NCBI GenBank assembly: GCA_945897365.1 | Contig: CAMDFD010000002.1 | Location: 214,678-278,677, forward strand | Length of the DNA stretch: 64,000 nucleotides | Direction: 5' to 3' | Source: Bordetella parapertussis | GTDB taxonomy: Bacteria; Pseudomonadota; Gammaproteobacteria; Burkholderiales; Burkholderiaceae_B | Shown here: positions 8,159 through 15,893 of the stretch, in pieces | Position numbering within the stretch: the stretch's first letter is position 1 | Layout of the letters: every line of letters starts with the position of its first letter | Translations under genes and position numbers: made by a program | Notes under the pieces: model-generated | The model's input: only the letters and a program-made list of their open reading frames with translations | Told to the model about the DNA's origin: nothing | Database searches by the model: none

Positions 8159-9715
8159 ATGAGTCAAAGCGTAGTGTGGTTTAAAAAGGACTTGCGCGTC
8201 CATGATCACGCTGCGTTGACTGCCGCTGTCAAACGTGGTCGAGTTTGCTGTCTTTACATCATTGAGCCAAGCCTCTGGCGCAGCCCAGATGCCTCGACGC
8301 AACACTACGAGTTCACCATCGAAAGTCTGCGAGACCTCTATGTCGCGATTAAAAGACTCGGTGGACAACTGCACGTTGTCACCGGCGAGGCGCTTGACGT
8401 CTTGCAGCGGCTGCATGTAATGATGCCGTTTGATGCGCTGTATTCACATCAGGAAACCGGCAATGCACCGAGCTATACGCGCGACATTGCTGTCGGCAAC
8501 TGGTGCCGCCAACAAGGTGTTGCTTGGCATGAGCCGATCCAGTTTGGCGTGGTGAGACGACTACACAATCGAAATCTCTGGCAAGCCGCCTGGGAAGAGC
8601 ACATGCAGCAAGACTGCCTGCCCGCTCCTGCCCGGATCGACGCGCTACCCTTACCTTGGACTGAGCCGCGACCACCGAGTGCGGCGCAGCTTGGTATTGA
8701 TCCACTGAATCCTCCACGCCGTCAAAAAGGCGGACGTCAAATTGGCCTGGAAATTCTCAATGATTTTCTGGAAGTACGCAGCGAGCAATATCGTGGCGGA
8801 ATATCTTCGCCGTTATCGGCGCCTACGGCATGCTCACGGATCTCGCCCTACTTTACCTATGGATGCCTCAGCATGCGCGAAGTCGTGCATGCGATGGTAG
8901 AGGTCATGGATCGCGAAAGCTCGAGGGAGAGCCGTAAATCAAAAGGGTTGCGGGCGCTGATGAGCCGTTTGTACTGGCACTGTCACTTTATTCAAAAGTT
9001 AGAGACTGAGCCTGAGCTTGAATATCAAAATGTACACCGAGGCTACGATGGCCTGCGTGAAAATGACTGGAACACAGCACATTTCGCCGCGCTGAGCGAG
9101 GCAAGAACGGGCTGGCCACTCGTTGACGCCTGTGTGTTGATGCTCAAGGATACGGGATGGATCAACTTTCGAATGCGGGCGATGATTGTGTCGACTGCGG
9201 CTTATCCGCTCTGGCTGCACTGGCGTGAAGTGGGTCAATGGCTGGCAAGACATTTTCTCGACTACGAGCCGGGTATTCACTGGAGCCAGATGCAGATGCA
9301 AGCAGGCACCACAGGCATCAATATTCCGCGCATCTACAACCCAATCAAACAAGCACGTGATCATGATCCAAATGGCGTGTTTGTCCGGCGCTGGATTCCC
9401 GCCCTGCGACAAGTACCTGATACGTGGTTGTTTGAACCTTGGCATTTAACGCCTGACATGCAAAAACAGTTTGGCATACCTGCGCAGAGCATGCTCCCAG
9501 TCCCTGTCGTGGATCTAGAAGCCGCCACGCGTGACTCAAAACGTCGGTTATACGACAGGCGCAGTGATGCCGATGTCAAAGCAGGTAAAAAAGCCATTGT
9601 TGAAAAACATGCCTCACGAAAGCATTCGGGTCGCACACAGACTTCAAGCCGTAAGCGCGTCAATCGCCCCACACACACGCCGCCCCCTACTCAGCACGCC
9701 TTGGATTTCTCATGA
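8159..9715 (+). CDS. Photolyase/cryptochrome family protein with basic C-terminal tail
   Basis: This 518-residue protein begins with the photolyase alpha/beta domain (V-V-W-F-K-K-D-L-R-V-H-D-H). Its FAD-binding domain includes LSPYFTYG-like 'ISPYFTYGCLSMREV', 'TGWPLVDACVLMLKDTGWINFRMRAM' and 'GINIPRIYNPIKQARDHDP'. It probably repairs UV-induced pyrimidine dimers or senses blue light. The last 55 or so residues form a Lys/Arg-rich, proline-containing tail beyond the fold, which may bind DNA or act in signalling. Its stop overlaps the DUF2256 start (ATGA). CPD versus (6-4) specificity cannot be told from the sequence. Confidence 0.88.
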   Translation: MSQSVVWFKKDLRVHDHAALTAAVKRGRVCCLYIIEPSLWRSPDASTQHYEFTIESLRDLYVAIKRLGGQLHVVTGEALDVLQRLHVMMPFDALYSHQETGNAPSYTRDIAVGNWCRQQGVAWHEPIQFGVVRRLHNRNLWQAAWEEHMQQDCLPAPARIDALPLPWTEPRPPSAAQLGIDPLNPPRRQKGGRQIGLEILNDFLEVRSEQYRGGISSPLSAPTACSRISPYFTYGCLSMREVVHAMVEVMDRESSRESRKSKGLRALMSRLYWHCHFIQKLETEPELEYQNVHRGYDGLRENDWNTAHFAALSEARTGWPLVDACVLMLKDTGWINFRMRAMIVSTAAYPLWLHWREVGQWLARHFLDYEPGIHWSQMQMQAGTTGINIPRIYNPIKQARDHDPNGVFVRRWIPALRQVPDTWLFEPWHLTPDMQKQFGIPAQSMLPVPVVDLEAATRDSKRRLYDRRSDADVKAGKKAIVEKHASRKHSGRTQTSSRKRVNRPTHTPPPTQHALDFS

Positions 9716-9879
9716 CTACACCCTCCCCCATGCGTGGCCGCAAAAAAACAGACCTCCCCAGCAAAGTCTGTCAGCGTTGCGCGCGCCCTTTTACTTGGAG
9801 AAAAAAATGGGAGCGTGACTGGGAAAACGTGAAATTTTGTTCCGACCGTTGTAGAACATCTTCGGGAACGTCCAAGTGA
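9712..9879 (+). CDS. DUF2256 small zinc-ribbon-like protein
   Basis: A 55-residue ORF reads M-T-T-P-S-P-M-R-G-R-K-K and carries C-Q-R-C, R-P-F-T-W-R-K-K-W-E, then F-C-S-D-R-C-R. That is the DUF2256 pattern: two Cys pairs able to hold one zinc, with a highly basic aromatic centre. Its ATG overlaps the stop of the upstream photolyase (ATGA), and its TGA overlaps the GTG start of the downstream cryptochrome (GTGA), so all three are probably translated together. DUF2256 genes are commonly seen next to photolyases. No biochemical role is known to me; DNA binding or a partner role for a photolyase is a guess from charge and context. Confidence 0.88.
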   Translation: MTTPSPMRGRKKTDLPSKVCQRCARPFTWRKKWERDWENVKFCSDRCRTSSGTSK

Positions 9880-11180
9880 GCACCTTGATTTATTGGTTTC
9901 GAAACGATCTCAGACTTCTGGACTCGCCCGCACTCAACAAAGCCTGTCGCGAGGCGACACACCTTTTACTGGTCTATGTGCTGGCGCCAGAGGAAGCCTC
10001 GACACGCTGGGGCTTTGCGCGCGAAAGTCGTCAACGCAAAAGGTATTTAACAGAAACGCTGATCGCGCTGGATGCACAATGTCGCACGCGAGGGAGTCGA
10101 TTACTTGTATTGCAAGGTGACGCCGTCACGACACTCGCGGCGCTTGTTCAGTCCACCCAAGCGGACAGTATCGTCTGTGAACAAATCGCAGCCCCCGAAG
10201 AAGCAGCAGAAGTCGAACAACTCAGGACACAAGGCATCAAGGTTCAATACGTTTGGCAGTCCACCATGGTCGAGCTCGCCACCCTACCCTTTACCCCTCG
10301 ACAGATGCCAGATATATTCACACAGTTTAGACAAAAGCTTGAAGCCAAAGGGCTACGCGCCCGGTCTGTGGTGCCCGGACCTGAGCGCATACCCAGTCTG
10401 CCTGAGAACGTTCTGGTTGAAAACATATCCTTGGAACAGCGGCTCGAGCGTCTGGGCTCAAACACAACAGAAAACACGCAAGCACATGCAGGAACCCCTC
10501 AGGGGCTTCAACATCTGGACCATTACTTTGCGGATGAACTCCCACACACCTACAAACAAACCCGCAATCAGCTGTCTGGCGCAGACTTTTCGACCCGCTT
10601 TTCAACATGGCTTGCGACCGGCGCACTCTCGGCACCCATGATTGTTGAGCGGCTCACGCAGTACGAAGCGACCCGAGGTGCGAATGATGGCACTTACTGG
10701 ATCTGGTTTGAACTGATTTGGCGGGATTACTTCCGTTTTTTGCATCTGAAATATGGTCGTGCGCTTTATTTACGTGAAGGCCTGCGCAAGCCTGAGCCAG
10801 GCAGTGAGGCGCCAAGCCTCGCCGAGCCCACGAGTGGCATCGCGCGCAAACTCTTTGAGCAATGGACGCAAGGCAGAACAAAAAATGCCCTCGTCAATGC
10901 GGGGATGAACGAGCTCTCTTCGACAGGACTGATATCTAACCGGATGCGTCAAATCGTTGCAAGCTATTTGATTTATGACTTGAGAATCGATTGGAGAGCC
11001 GGTGCGGCCTGGTTTGAGTCCCAACTCTTAGATTACGACGTCTACAGCAACCAGGGAAACTGGCTCTACATCGCAGGCCTAGGTACGGATCCAAGAGGTG
11101 GTCGTCGAATGAATTTGGACAAACAAGCGCTAGAACATGACCCCGAGGGGCTCTATCGCAAACAATGGGCATCACCATGA
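9876..11180 (+). CDS. DASH-type cryptochrome/photolyase
   Basis: The 434-residue protein starts with the DASH-like 'LIYWFRNDLRLLDSPAL' and has the FAD-domain landmarks 'YWIWFELIWRDYFRFLHLKYG', 'NALVNAGMNELSSTGLISNRMRQ' and 'YDVYSNQGNWLYIAG'. DASH cryptochromes bind FAD and a methenyltetrahydrofolate antenna and repair dimers mainly in single-stranded DNA (family knowledge). The start is GTG inside the DUF2256 stop. Its own stop overlaps the ATG of the next photolyase-type gene. The nearby folE and pterin dehydratase genes fit a need for pterin cofactor. Confidence 0.9.
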   Translation: MSTLIYWFRNDLRLLDSPALNKACREATHLLLVYVLAPEEASTRWGFARESRQRKRYLTETLIALDAQCRTRGSRLLVLQGDAVTTLAALVQSTQADSIVCEQIAAPEEAAEVEQLRTQGIKVQYVWQSTMVELATLPFTPRQMPDIFTQFRQKLEAKGLRARSVVPGPERIPSLPENVLVENISLEQRLERLGSNTTENTQAHAGTPQGLQHLDHYFADELPHTYKQTRNQLSGADFSTRFSTWLATGALSAPMIVERLTQYEATRGANDGTYWIWFELIWRDYFRFLHLKYGRALYLREGLRKPEPGSEAPSLAEPTSGIARKLFEQWTQGRTKNALVNAGMNELSSTGLISNRMRQIVASYLIYDLRIDWRAGAAWFESQLLDYDVYSNQGNWLYIAGLGTDPRGGRRMNLDKQALEHDPEGLYRKQWASP

Positions 11181-12706
11181 CAACACTTCGTTTAGTACTG
11201 GGTGACCAACTCAACCCCACGCACAGCTGGTTTTCAAAAGTAGACCAAAACGTCATCTACACCTTGATGGAGATGCGTCAAGAAACTGACTATGTGGTGC
11301 ATCATGCGCAAAAGGTGATCGCGATTTTTGCAGGTCTGCGCGATCTCGCGGCGCTGCTTGAATCTCAAGGTCACCGTGTGCACTACCTCGCCATCGATGA
11401 TCCAAAAAACACCCAGTCTCTGACGCGCAATCTTGAACTGTTGATCAAGCAATACGCCTGTACTCACTTTGAATATCAACAGCCTGATGAGTGGCGCTTG
11501 GATGCGCAACTTGAAACATGGAGTCAAGGTTTAAAGATCGCGGTGGAAATGTGCGACAGTGAACATTTTTTCACTACCCGTCACGAAGCAGGAGAGCTCT
11601 TTAAAGGTCAAAAAAGCTGGCTGATGGAACGCTTTTATCGTCAGATGCGGACTAAACATAAAGTCCTCATGCTCGACGCCAAGAAACCTGTCGAAGGGCA
11701 ATGGAATTTTGATCATGAAAACCGCAAGCGTTGGACGGGCTCACCTCCGGAGCCAAAAGACCTGCGCACCCGCCACGATCACTCTGTCTTGTGGAAGGTC
11801 ATTGAAGCATCAGGCGTCCAAACGATGGGCGAGCCGCACGCCGCCGATTTTGCCTGGCCCTTGAACCGCCAGGAGGCTCTCGCCGATCTGGAGCGTTTTG
11901 TCGAACATGTTTTGCCGAATTTTGGTGACTTTCAAGACGCCATGAGTACAGGCCACTGGCGGATGTTTCACTCGCTGCTTTCCTTTTCACTCAACACCAA
12001 GATGCTCAAACCCCAAGAAGTGGTGAGCCGCGCCGAACAGGCATGGCAAGCAGGCAAGGTTTCGATCGCGACGGCGGAAGGCTTTATCCGGCAAATACTG
12101 GGCTGGCGCGAATACATCCGTGGCATGTACTGGCATCACATGCCAGGTTACGCGCAGCACAATACGTTTCAACACACGACACCATTGCCAGACTGGTTTT
12201 GGACCGGCCAAACAAAGATGCGCTGTCTCTCTGACTCTATTGGTCAATCTTTAGAGCATGCGTATGGGCATCATATTCAGCGTCTGATGGTCATTGGTAA
12301 TTTCTCTCTGCTCGCCGGACTCGATCCCGCGGCTTTGCATCGCTGGTACCTAGGGATTTATATCGATGCGTTTGAATGGGTAGAGTTGCCCAATGTCATT
12401 GGCATGAGTCAATTTGCCGATGACGGGCTACTCGCCACCAAACCCTATGTGTCAAGCGCAGCCTACGTCGATCGGATGAGCGACTATTGCAAGGGTTGCC
12501 ATTACGACAAAAAACTTCGCGAAGGCGCGCGTGCATGTCCCTACAATGCCTTGTACTGGGACTTTTTTATCCGGCACGAAGAGAAACTCTCAAAGAATTT
12601 CCGACTCGGAATGGTGTACAGAAATATTGAAAAGATGAGTGATGCCGCGATCGAGGGCATCAAAGAAAAGGCTCAGGAAATCAAAGCCTCGCTCAATACG
12701 TACTGA
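11177..12706 (+). CDS. phrB: FeS-BCP type (6-4) photolyase / CryPro (PhrB-like)
   Basis: Starting at the ATG that overlaps the previous stop (ATGA), the 509-residue protein begins T-T-L-R-L-V-L-G-D-Q-L, typical of the iron-sulfur bacterial cryptochrome/photolyase group. Four cysteines fall at residues 350, 438, 441 and 454 (M-R-C-L, then Y-C-K-G-C-H, then R-A-C-P-Y). As I recall, these are the numbers of the [4Fe-4S] ligands in Agrobacterium PhrB, and this supports the chosen start over the ATG four codons upstream. Characterised members repair (6-4) photoproducts with FAD, the cluster and a ribityllumazine antenna. Its 3' end overlaps the oppositely oriented pterin dehydratase gene by 14 bases. 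Confidence 0.92.
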   Translation: MTTLRLVLGDQLNPTHSWFSKVDQNVIYTLMEMRQETDYVVHHAQKVIAIFAGLRDLAALLESQGHRVHYLAIDDPKNTQSLTRNLELLIKQYACTHFEYQQPDEWRLDAQLETWSQGLKIAVEMCDSEHFFTTRHEAGELFKGQKSWLMERFYRQMRTKHKVLMLDAKKPVEGQWNFDHENRKRWTGSPPEPKDLRTRHDHSVLWKVIEASGVQTMGEPHAADFAWPLNRQEALADLERFVEHVLPNFGDFQDAMSTGHWRMFHSLLSFSLNTKMLKPQEVVSRAEQAWQAGKVSIATAEGFIRQILGWREYIRGMYWHHMPGYAQHNTFQHTTPLPDWFWTGQTKMRCLSDSIGQSLEHAYGHHIQRLMVIGNFSLLAGLDPAALHRWYLGIYIDAFEWVELPNVIGMSQFADDGLLATKPYVSSAAYVDRMSDYCKGCHYDKKLREGARACPYNALYWDFFIRHEEKLSKNFRLGMVYRNIEKMSDAAIEGIKEKAQEIKASLNTY

Positions 12707-12992
12707 GGCGATCAATTGCGCAGGCCATCATGATATCTCGCGTCGATAGTCCGCCCGCATCATGTGTAGTCAACACAATAGATACTTTGTTGTAGACGTT
12801 GGACCACTCGGGGTGGTGGTCTAATTTTTCTGCCAGAATCGCGACACGCGTCATAAAGGCAAAGGCCTCACTAAAATCCTTGAAATGCCAGCTGCGAGAC
12901 AGCCGTCCTCCGGCTGTTGCATCGAATTGCCATGCTGGGCAGGTCGCGCAGGCCGCCTCAAGTTCACTGGACTGTAATCGGGCAATGCTCAT
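12693..12992 (-). CDS. phhB: Pterin-4a-carbinolamine dehydratase
   Basis: The 99-residue protein matches the 4a-hydroxytetrahydrobiopterin dehydratase family: W-x-F-D followed by 'SRSWHFKDFSEAFAFMTRVAILAEKLDHHPEW' and 'VSIVLTTHDAGGLSTRD', including the catalytic H-H-P-E-W core. It dehydrates carbinolamine pterins and so recycles or salvages reduced pterins. No aromatic amino acid hydroxylase is visible nearby. Instead it closes a minus-strand group with folE, a BLUF protein and an MFS transporter, facing three photolyases, so a link to photolyase pterin cofactors is the simplest inference. Its stop lies inside the 3' end of the FeS-BCP gene. Confidence 0.92.
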   Translation of the reverse strand: MSIARLQSSELEAACATCPAWQFDATAGGRLSRSWHFKDFSEAFAFMTRVAILAEKLDHHPEWSNVYNKVSIVLTTHDAGGLSTRDIMMACAIDRLSTY

Positions 12993-13008
12993 CAGTCATC
13001 CCTCTCTG

Positions 13009-14223
13009 TCAGGAAATCTGTGTATTGGATGGACTGGACTCGCTCGGGAGAAACATCACCACTAAGGCGGTACATGTTGCAAAACCAGCCATCACTAACA
13101 ACATCACATCAAAACCGTAACTCTTAACCGCGGGGCCGAGCGCCCACACAGCAATCGAACTCAACCCCAGCGAGACGGCCAAGCGAATACCTGCCACCCG
13201 TGAACGCATGCGATCATCAACATAGCGCACCACCATCACGTCGACGAAAGGCACGGCACCAAAAATAAACACCATCACGCCGAGTAACGCCGCAAACAGC
13301 CACCAGCCCTGTGCATGCGAAGCGAATAAGAAGAGCGGGATCTGCAACAGCACAATCCCAAGAAAACTCGGACGTATAGCAAAGCGATCGAGCAATTTCC
13401 CAACGACCACCTGCGTAAGCGACGCCACAACGTAGATGATGGCCAACATGATTCCTAGTGTCGCAGGATCCTCGACGATTCCTTTAAAGCGTTCGAGCAA
13501 CAGCTGGCCATTGCCATTAGTTGTAAAGTTGAACAACACACTTCCCGTCGCAGCGCTCACTGTCATGACAGCCAACACCCGTGCAATCAAGGCAGGCGGA
13601 AACTTGACCTTGGCTGACGTTTTACGCTTGGCAGGAGCCTCTGACTCGGGCGGACAAATATACGCAAACCACACGCCGCAACCAATTGACAACACGGCTG
13701 GAATTGCAAAAGCTGCGCGCCATCCTAGCCATTGGATTAAAAATCCGCTTACGACAGCCGCTAGAGCCAAACCTAGATTACCCGCCAGACCATTGATGCC
13801 AATGGTGTAGCCAGGATTGACTGACTTTTGCACCAACAAAGGAATGCCGACAGGGTGATAAATAGAGGCGAATGCCCCCACCAGCGTCAGCGCTATGGCA
13901 AGCTGCCAGGCGTTTTGGCTCAAGGCAGCGATCAGCGTAGACACTCCAATCCCGACAAAAAACACCACCATCATGCGACGACGTCCCCATAGGTCACCAA
14001 GGCGCCCAGAGGGAATTGAGCCCAAACCAAACAGCACAAAAGCACCGACACCATAAGGCATGAGGTCCTCCCAGCTGTCGAAGCCAAAATCGATCGCAAT
14101 GACCCCAACCGAGGCTGCAAAAATCAACAAGAACATGTGATCCAAACCATGTCCCACATTGAGCAACAGCCGAACAGCTAAGGCGTGGTCTTGTGAAGGT
14201 GAGGTGGTGTCAGTTGCGCTCAT
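13009..14223 (-). CDS. Major facilitator superfamily transporter
   Basis: The 404-residue protein has about twelve hydrophobic helices and the MFS loop 2-3 motif in the form 'GRLGDLWGRRRMMV', so it is an inner-membrane secondary transporter. A glycine-rich helix pair follows (YHPVGIPLLVQ and GINGLAGNLGLALAAVVSG), as in cyanate/nitrate- or sugar-efflux-like MFS members. It lies 16 bases upstream of the pterin dehydratase and 21 bases after the BLUF gene on the same strand, so it probably belongs to one operon. The cargo is unknown. Pterin or drug efflux is possible but unsupported. Confidence 0.85.
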   Translation of the reverse strand: MSATDTTSPSQDHALAVRLLLNVGHGLDHMFLLIFAASVGVIAIDFGFDSWEDLMPYGVGAFVLFGLGSIPSGRLGDLWGRRRMMVVFFVGIGVSTLIAALSQNAWQLAIALTLVGAFASIYHPVGIPLLVQKSVNPGYTIGINGLAGNLGLALAAVVSGFLIQWLGWRAAFAIPAVLSIGCGVWFAYICPPESEAPAKRKTSAKVKFPPALIARVLAVMTVSAATGSVLFNFTTNGNGQLLLERFKGIVEDPATLGIMLAIIYVVASLTQVVVGKLLDRFAIRPSFLGIVLLQIPLFLFASHAQGWWLFAALLGVMVFIFGAVPFVDVMVVRYVDDRMRSRVAGIRLAVSLGLSSIAVWALGPAVKSYGFDVMLLVMAGFATCTALVVMFLPSESSPSNTQIS

Positions 14224-14244
14224 TTGATTTGAATTCCTTGGAGT

Positions 14245-14670
14245 TTAGGCGCGACCAATAATGGAGGCTGTCAACATTAACTCTTCGAGCAGTGCCAAAG
14301 ACACCGCACCAGACACCGAATAAGGATCCAACTCAGGTGTTTCAGAGTATTTAAGAACAATTGAGGTGTTGAGTTTGGAAAGATTGACCTTGCCCATGGT
14401 CCAGCCACCAAAACGTCTCTCAGTAATCTCTTCATAGTCCAGCAATACAACGTCTTTATGACGTGTATCACGCAAAATATGACCATAGAGTTCGTTGACT
14501 TGGTTGCGCCCTCCTTCGATAGCCTGCAAGTAAATCCCACCGCCATAGCAAAGAATACCTGTAATCCCGTTGGCAATATTGTGTTGGCGGGAGGAATCTA
14601 AGATTGCGTCCGTCTCCTCGCTGGCCTTTGGGTCTAGTACACGACTGACATATAACAAACGTACCAACAT
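14245..14670 (-). CDS. BLUF-domain blue-light sensor protein
   Basis: The 141-residue protein is essentially one BLUF domain (blue-light sensing using FAD). It has Tyr7 in R-L-L-Y-V-S-R, Asn31, 'GITGILCY', Gln49 in Y-L-Q-A-I-E-G, 'RHKDVVLLDYEEI', and Trp90 and Met92 in F-G-G-W-T-M-G. The Tyr-Gln pair needed for the light-driven hydrogen-bond switch is intact. There is no fused output domain, only a short helical C-terminal cap, so signalling must go through a protein partner. It lies between folE (2 bases upstream) and an MFS gene. The setting suggests that light controls or tunes the neighbouring pterin and photolyase functions. Confidence 0.93.
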   Translation of the reverse strand: MLVRLLYVSRVLDPKASEETDAILDSSRQHNIANGITGILCYGGGIYLQAIEGGRNQVNELYGHILRDTRHKDVVLLDYEEITERRFGGWTMGKVNLSKLNTSIVLKYSETPELDPYSVSGAVSLALLEELMLTASIIGRA

Positions 14671-14672
14671 GG

Positions 14673-15374
14673 CTATACCTCTCGAGGAATCAGGGACAAG
14701 AACTCACGACGCAAATTAGGATCCTTTAAAAAGGCTCCTCGCATCACTGAGTTGATCATGCGGCTATCCATGTCCTTGACACCGCGCCAGGACATGCAAA
14801 AGTGTGTTGCGCTCATGACGACCGCCAAGCCATCAGGTTGGGTTTTTTCCTGAATCAAATCTGCGAGTTGCACGACCGCTTCTTCTTGGATCTGAGGACG
14901 GCTCATGATCCATTCGGCGAGGCGGACGTATTTGGAGAGACCAATCACGTTAGTGTGCTCGTTGGGCATGATGCCAATCCAAACCTTGCCAATCACAGGA
15001 CAAAAGTGATGGCTACACGCGCTACGCACGGTCATCGGTCCGACGATCATCAGTTCGCTCAGATGCTCGACGTTGGGAAACTCTGTAATCGCTGGCTGGG
15101 GACGATAACGTCCGCCGAACACCTCTTGGAGGTACATTTTGGCCACGCGTCGCGCAGTGTCATTAGTGTTGTGATCGGATACGGTGTCAATCACCAGACT
15201 TTCCAATACACCCTTCATTTTGCCTTCGACTTCGTCGAGCAACAGGGCAAGTTCGCCAGGCTCGATAAAGTCGGAAATATTGTCATTGGCATGAAAGCGC
15301 TTGCGCGCTGTTTTCAAGCGATTGCGAATGGATACCGAAATGGGTATGCCTGCGTCTTGGTCTTTAGGATTCAT
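14673..15374 (-). CDS. folE: GTP cyclohydrolase I
   Basis: The 233-residue protein has the FolE-I core: 'DTARRVAKMYLQEVFGGRY', the zinc and active-site stretch S-A-C-S-H-H-F-C-P-V-I-G-K, 'GLSKYVRLAEW' and H-F-C-M-S-W-R-G with the second zinc cysteine. It converts GTP to 7,8-dihydroneopterin triphosphate, the first step to folates and pterins. The roughly 35-residue N-terminal lead is slightly longer than in E. coli. Being first in a group with the BLUF and pterin dehydratase genes, and opposite photolyases, it may be a light-response copy rather than the housekeeping folate enzyme. The 128 bases upstream carry a reiterated heptamer (see repeats). Confidence 0.95.
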   Translation of the reverse strand: MNPKDQDAGIPISVSIRNRLKTARKRFHANDNISDFIEPGELALLLDEVEGKMKGVLESLVIDTVSDHNTNDTARRVAKMYLQEVFGGRYRPQPAITEFPNVEHLSELMIVGPMTVRSACSHHFCPVIGKVWIGIMPNEHTNVIGLSKYVRLAEWIMSRPQIQEEAVVQLADLIQEKTQPDGLAVVMSATHFCMSWRGVKDMDSRMINSVMRGAFLKDPNLRREFLSLIPREV

Positions 15375-15427
15375 ATGGGTCAGTGTAATCGTGGTGTGAG
15401 TGTCTTGTAATGGGGAAACTCAAAATA

Positions 15428-15504
15428 AAGGACTAACTTAAGCACTCCCTAGCTCAAGCACTAACGTTAAGGACTTGTGGGCAAGGACTAGCGGACTAAG
15501 CACT
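15428..15504. repeat. Reiterated heptamers AAGGACT / AAGCACT upstream of folE
   Basis: AAGGACT occurs at 15428-15434, 15469-15475 and 15483-15489. AAGCACT occurs at 15440-15446, 15456-15462 and 15498-15504. A variant GCGGACT is at 15491-15497. Seven related heptamers thus fill 77 bases of the 128-base space between the DUF393 gene and folE, the last one running into the DUF393 stop. They could be binding sites for a regulator of the folE-BLUF group, or slippage remnants. I recognise no known regulator consensus. Confidence 0.6.
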
Positions 15505-15883
15505 ACTTAATTCGACGCTGTATCGCTGGGCGAATGCGAAGAAACCCAAGATAACATTTTTCCAAAAACCATATTCCGGGTGGGTGCGCAAACAAGCGCC
15601 CGAACCAACGCCAATATTTTAGACTCAGCCAGAGCTCGACAAAGGCAGCCGCTCCGCTTTTGAGGCTGCCATCAGCGCCCCGCACATGAAAGCGTGCCAT
15701 CGCTTGCTGGCAACTCAAATCGCCGGCCACTGGTCCGTCAGAAACGCGACTAACGTCTTGCCAAAGGATCTGATCCGAACCTGCGCTGTTTTTATAAACG
15801 CCAATTTCACGCCGACACAGCGGACAGGCGCCGTCAAAATACACAGTCACTTGATTATTTGTTTTTACAGGGGCGTTATCCAT
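15503..15883 (-). CDS. DCC-family (DUF393) thiol-disulfide oxidoreductase-like protein
   Basis: The 126-residue protein opens with V-Y-F-D-G-A-C-P-L-C-R-R-E-I, the thioredoxin-like motif of the DUF393/DCC family, and ends with the usual basic helix. The C-P-L-C pair suggests a dithiol redox role in the cytoplasm, but no substrate is established. Family members are often found near photolyase or stress genes. It lies 10 bases after the GNAT gene and 128 bases before folE, all on the minus strand, so the light-related transcript could begin as far upstream as the GNAT gene. Confidence 0.85.
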   Translation of the reverse strand: MDNAPVKTNNQVTVYFDGACPLCRREIGVYKNSAGSDQILWQDVSRVSDGPVAGDLSCQQAMARFHVRGADGSLKSGAAAFVELWLSLKYWRWFGRLFAHPPGIWFLEKCYLGFLRIRPAIQRRIK

Positions 15884-15893
15884 AAAGACTACT

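Noticed and set aside
14802..15410. 202-residue plus-strand ORF
   Set aside because: It is a shadow of folE; the folE frame carries all active-site motifs.
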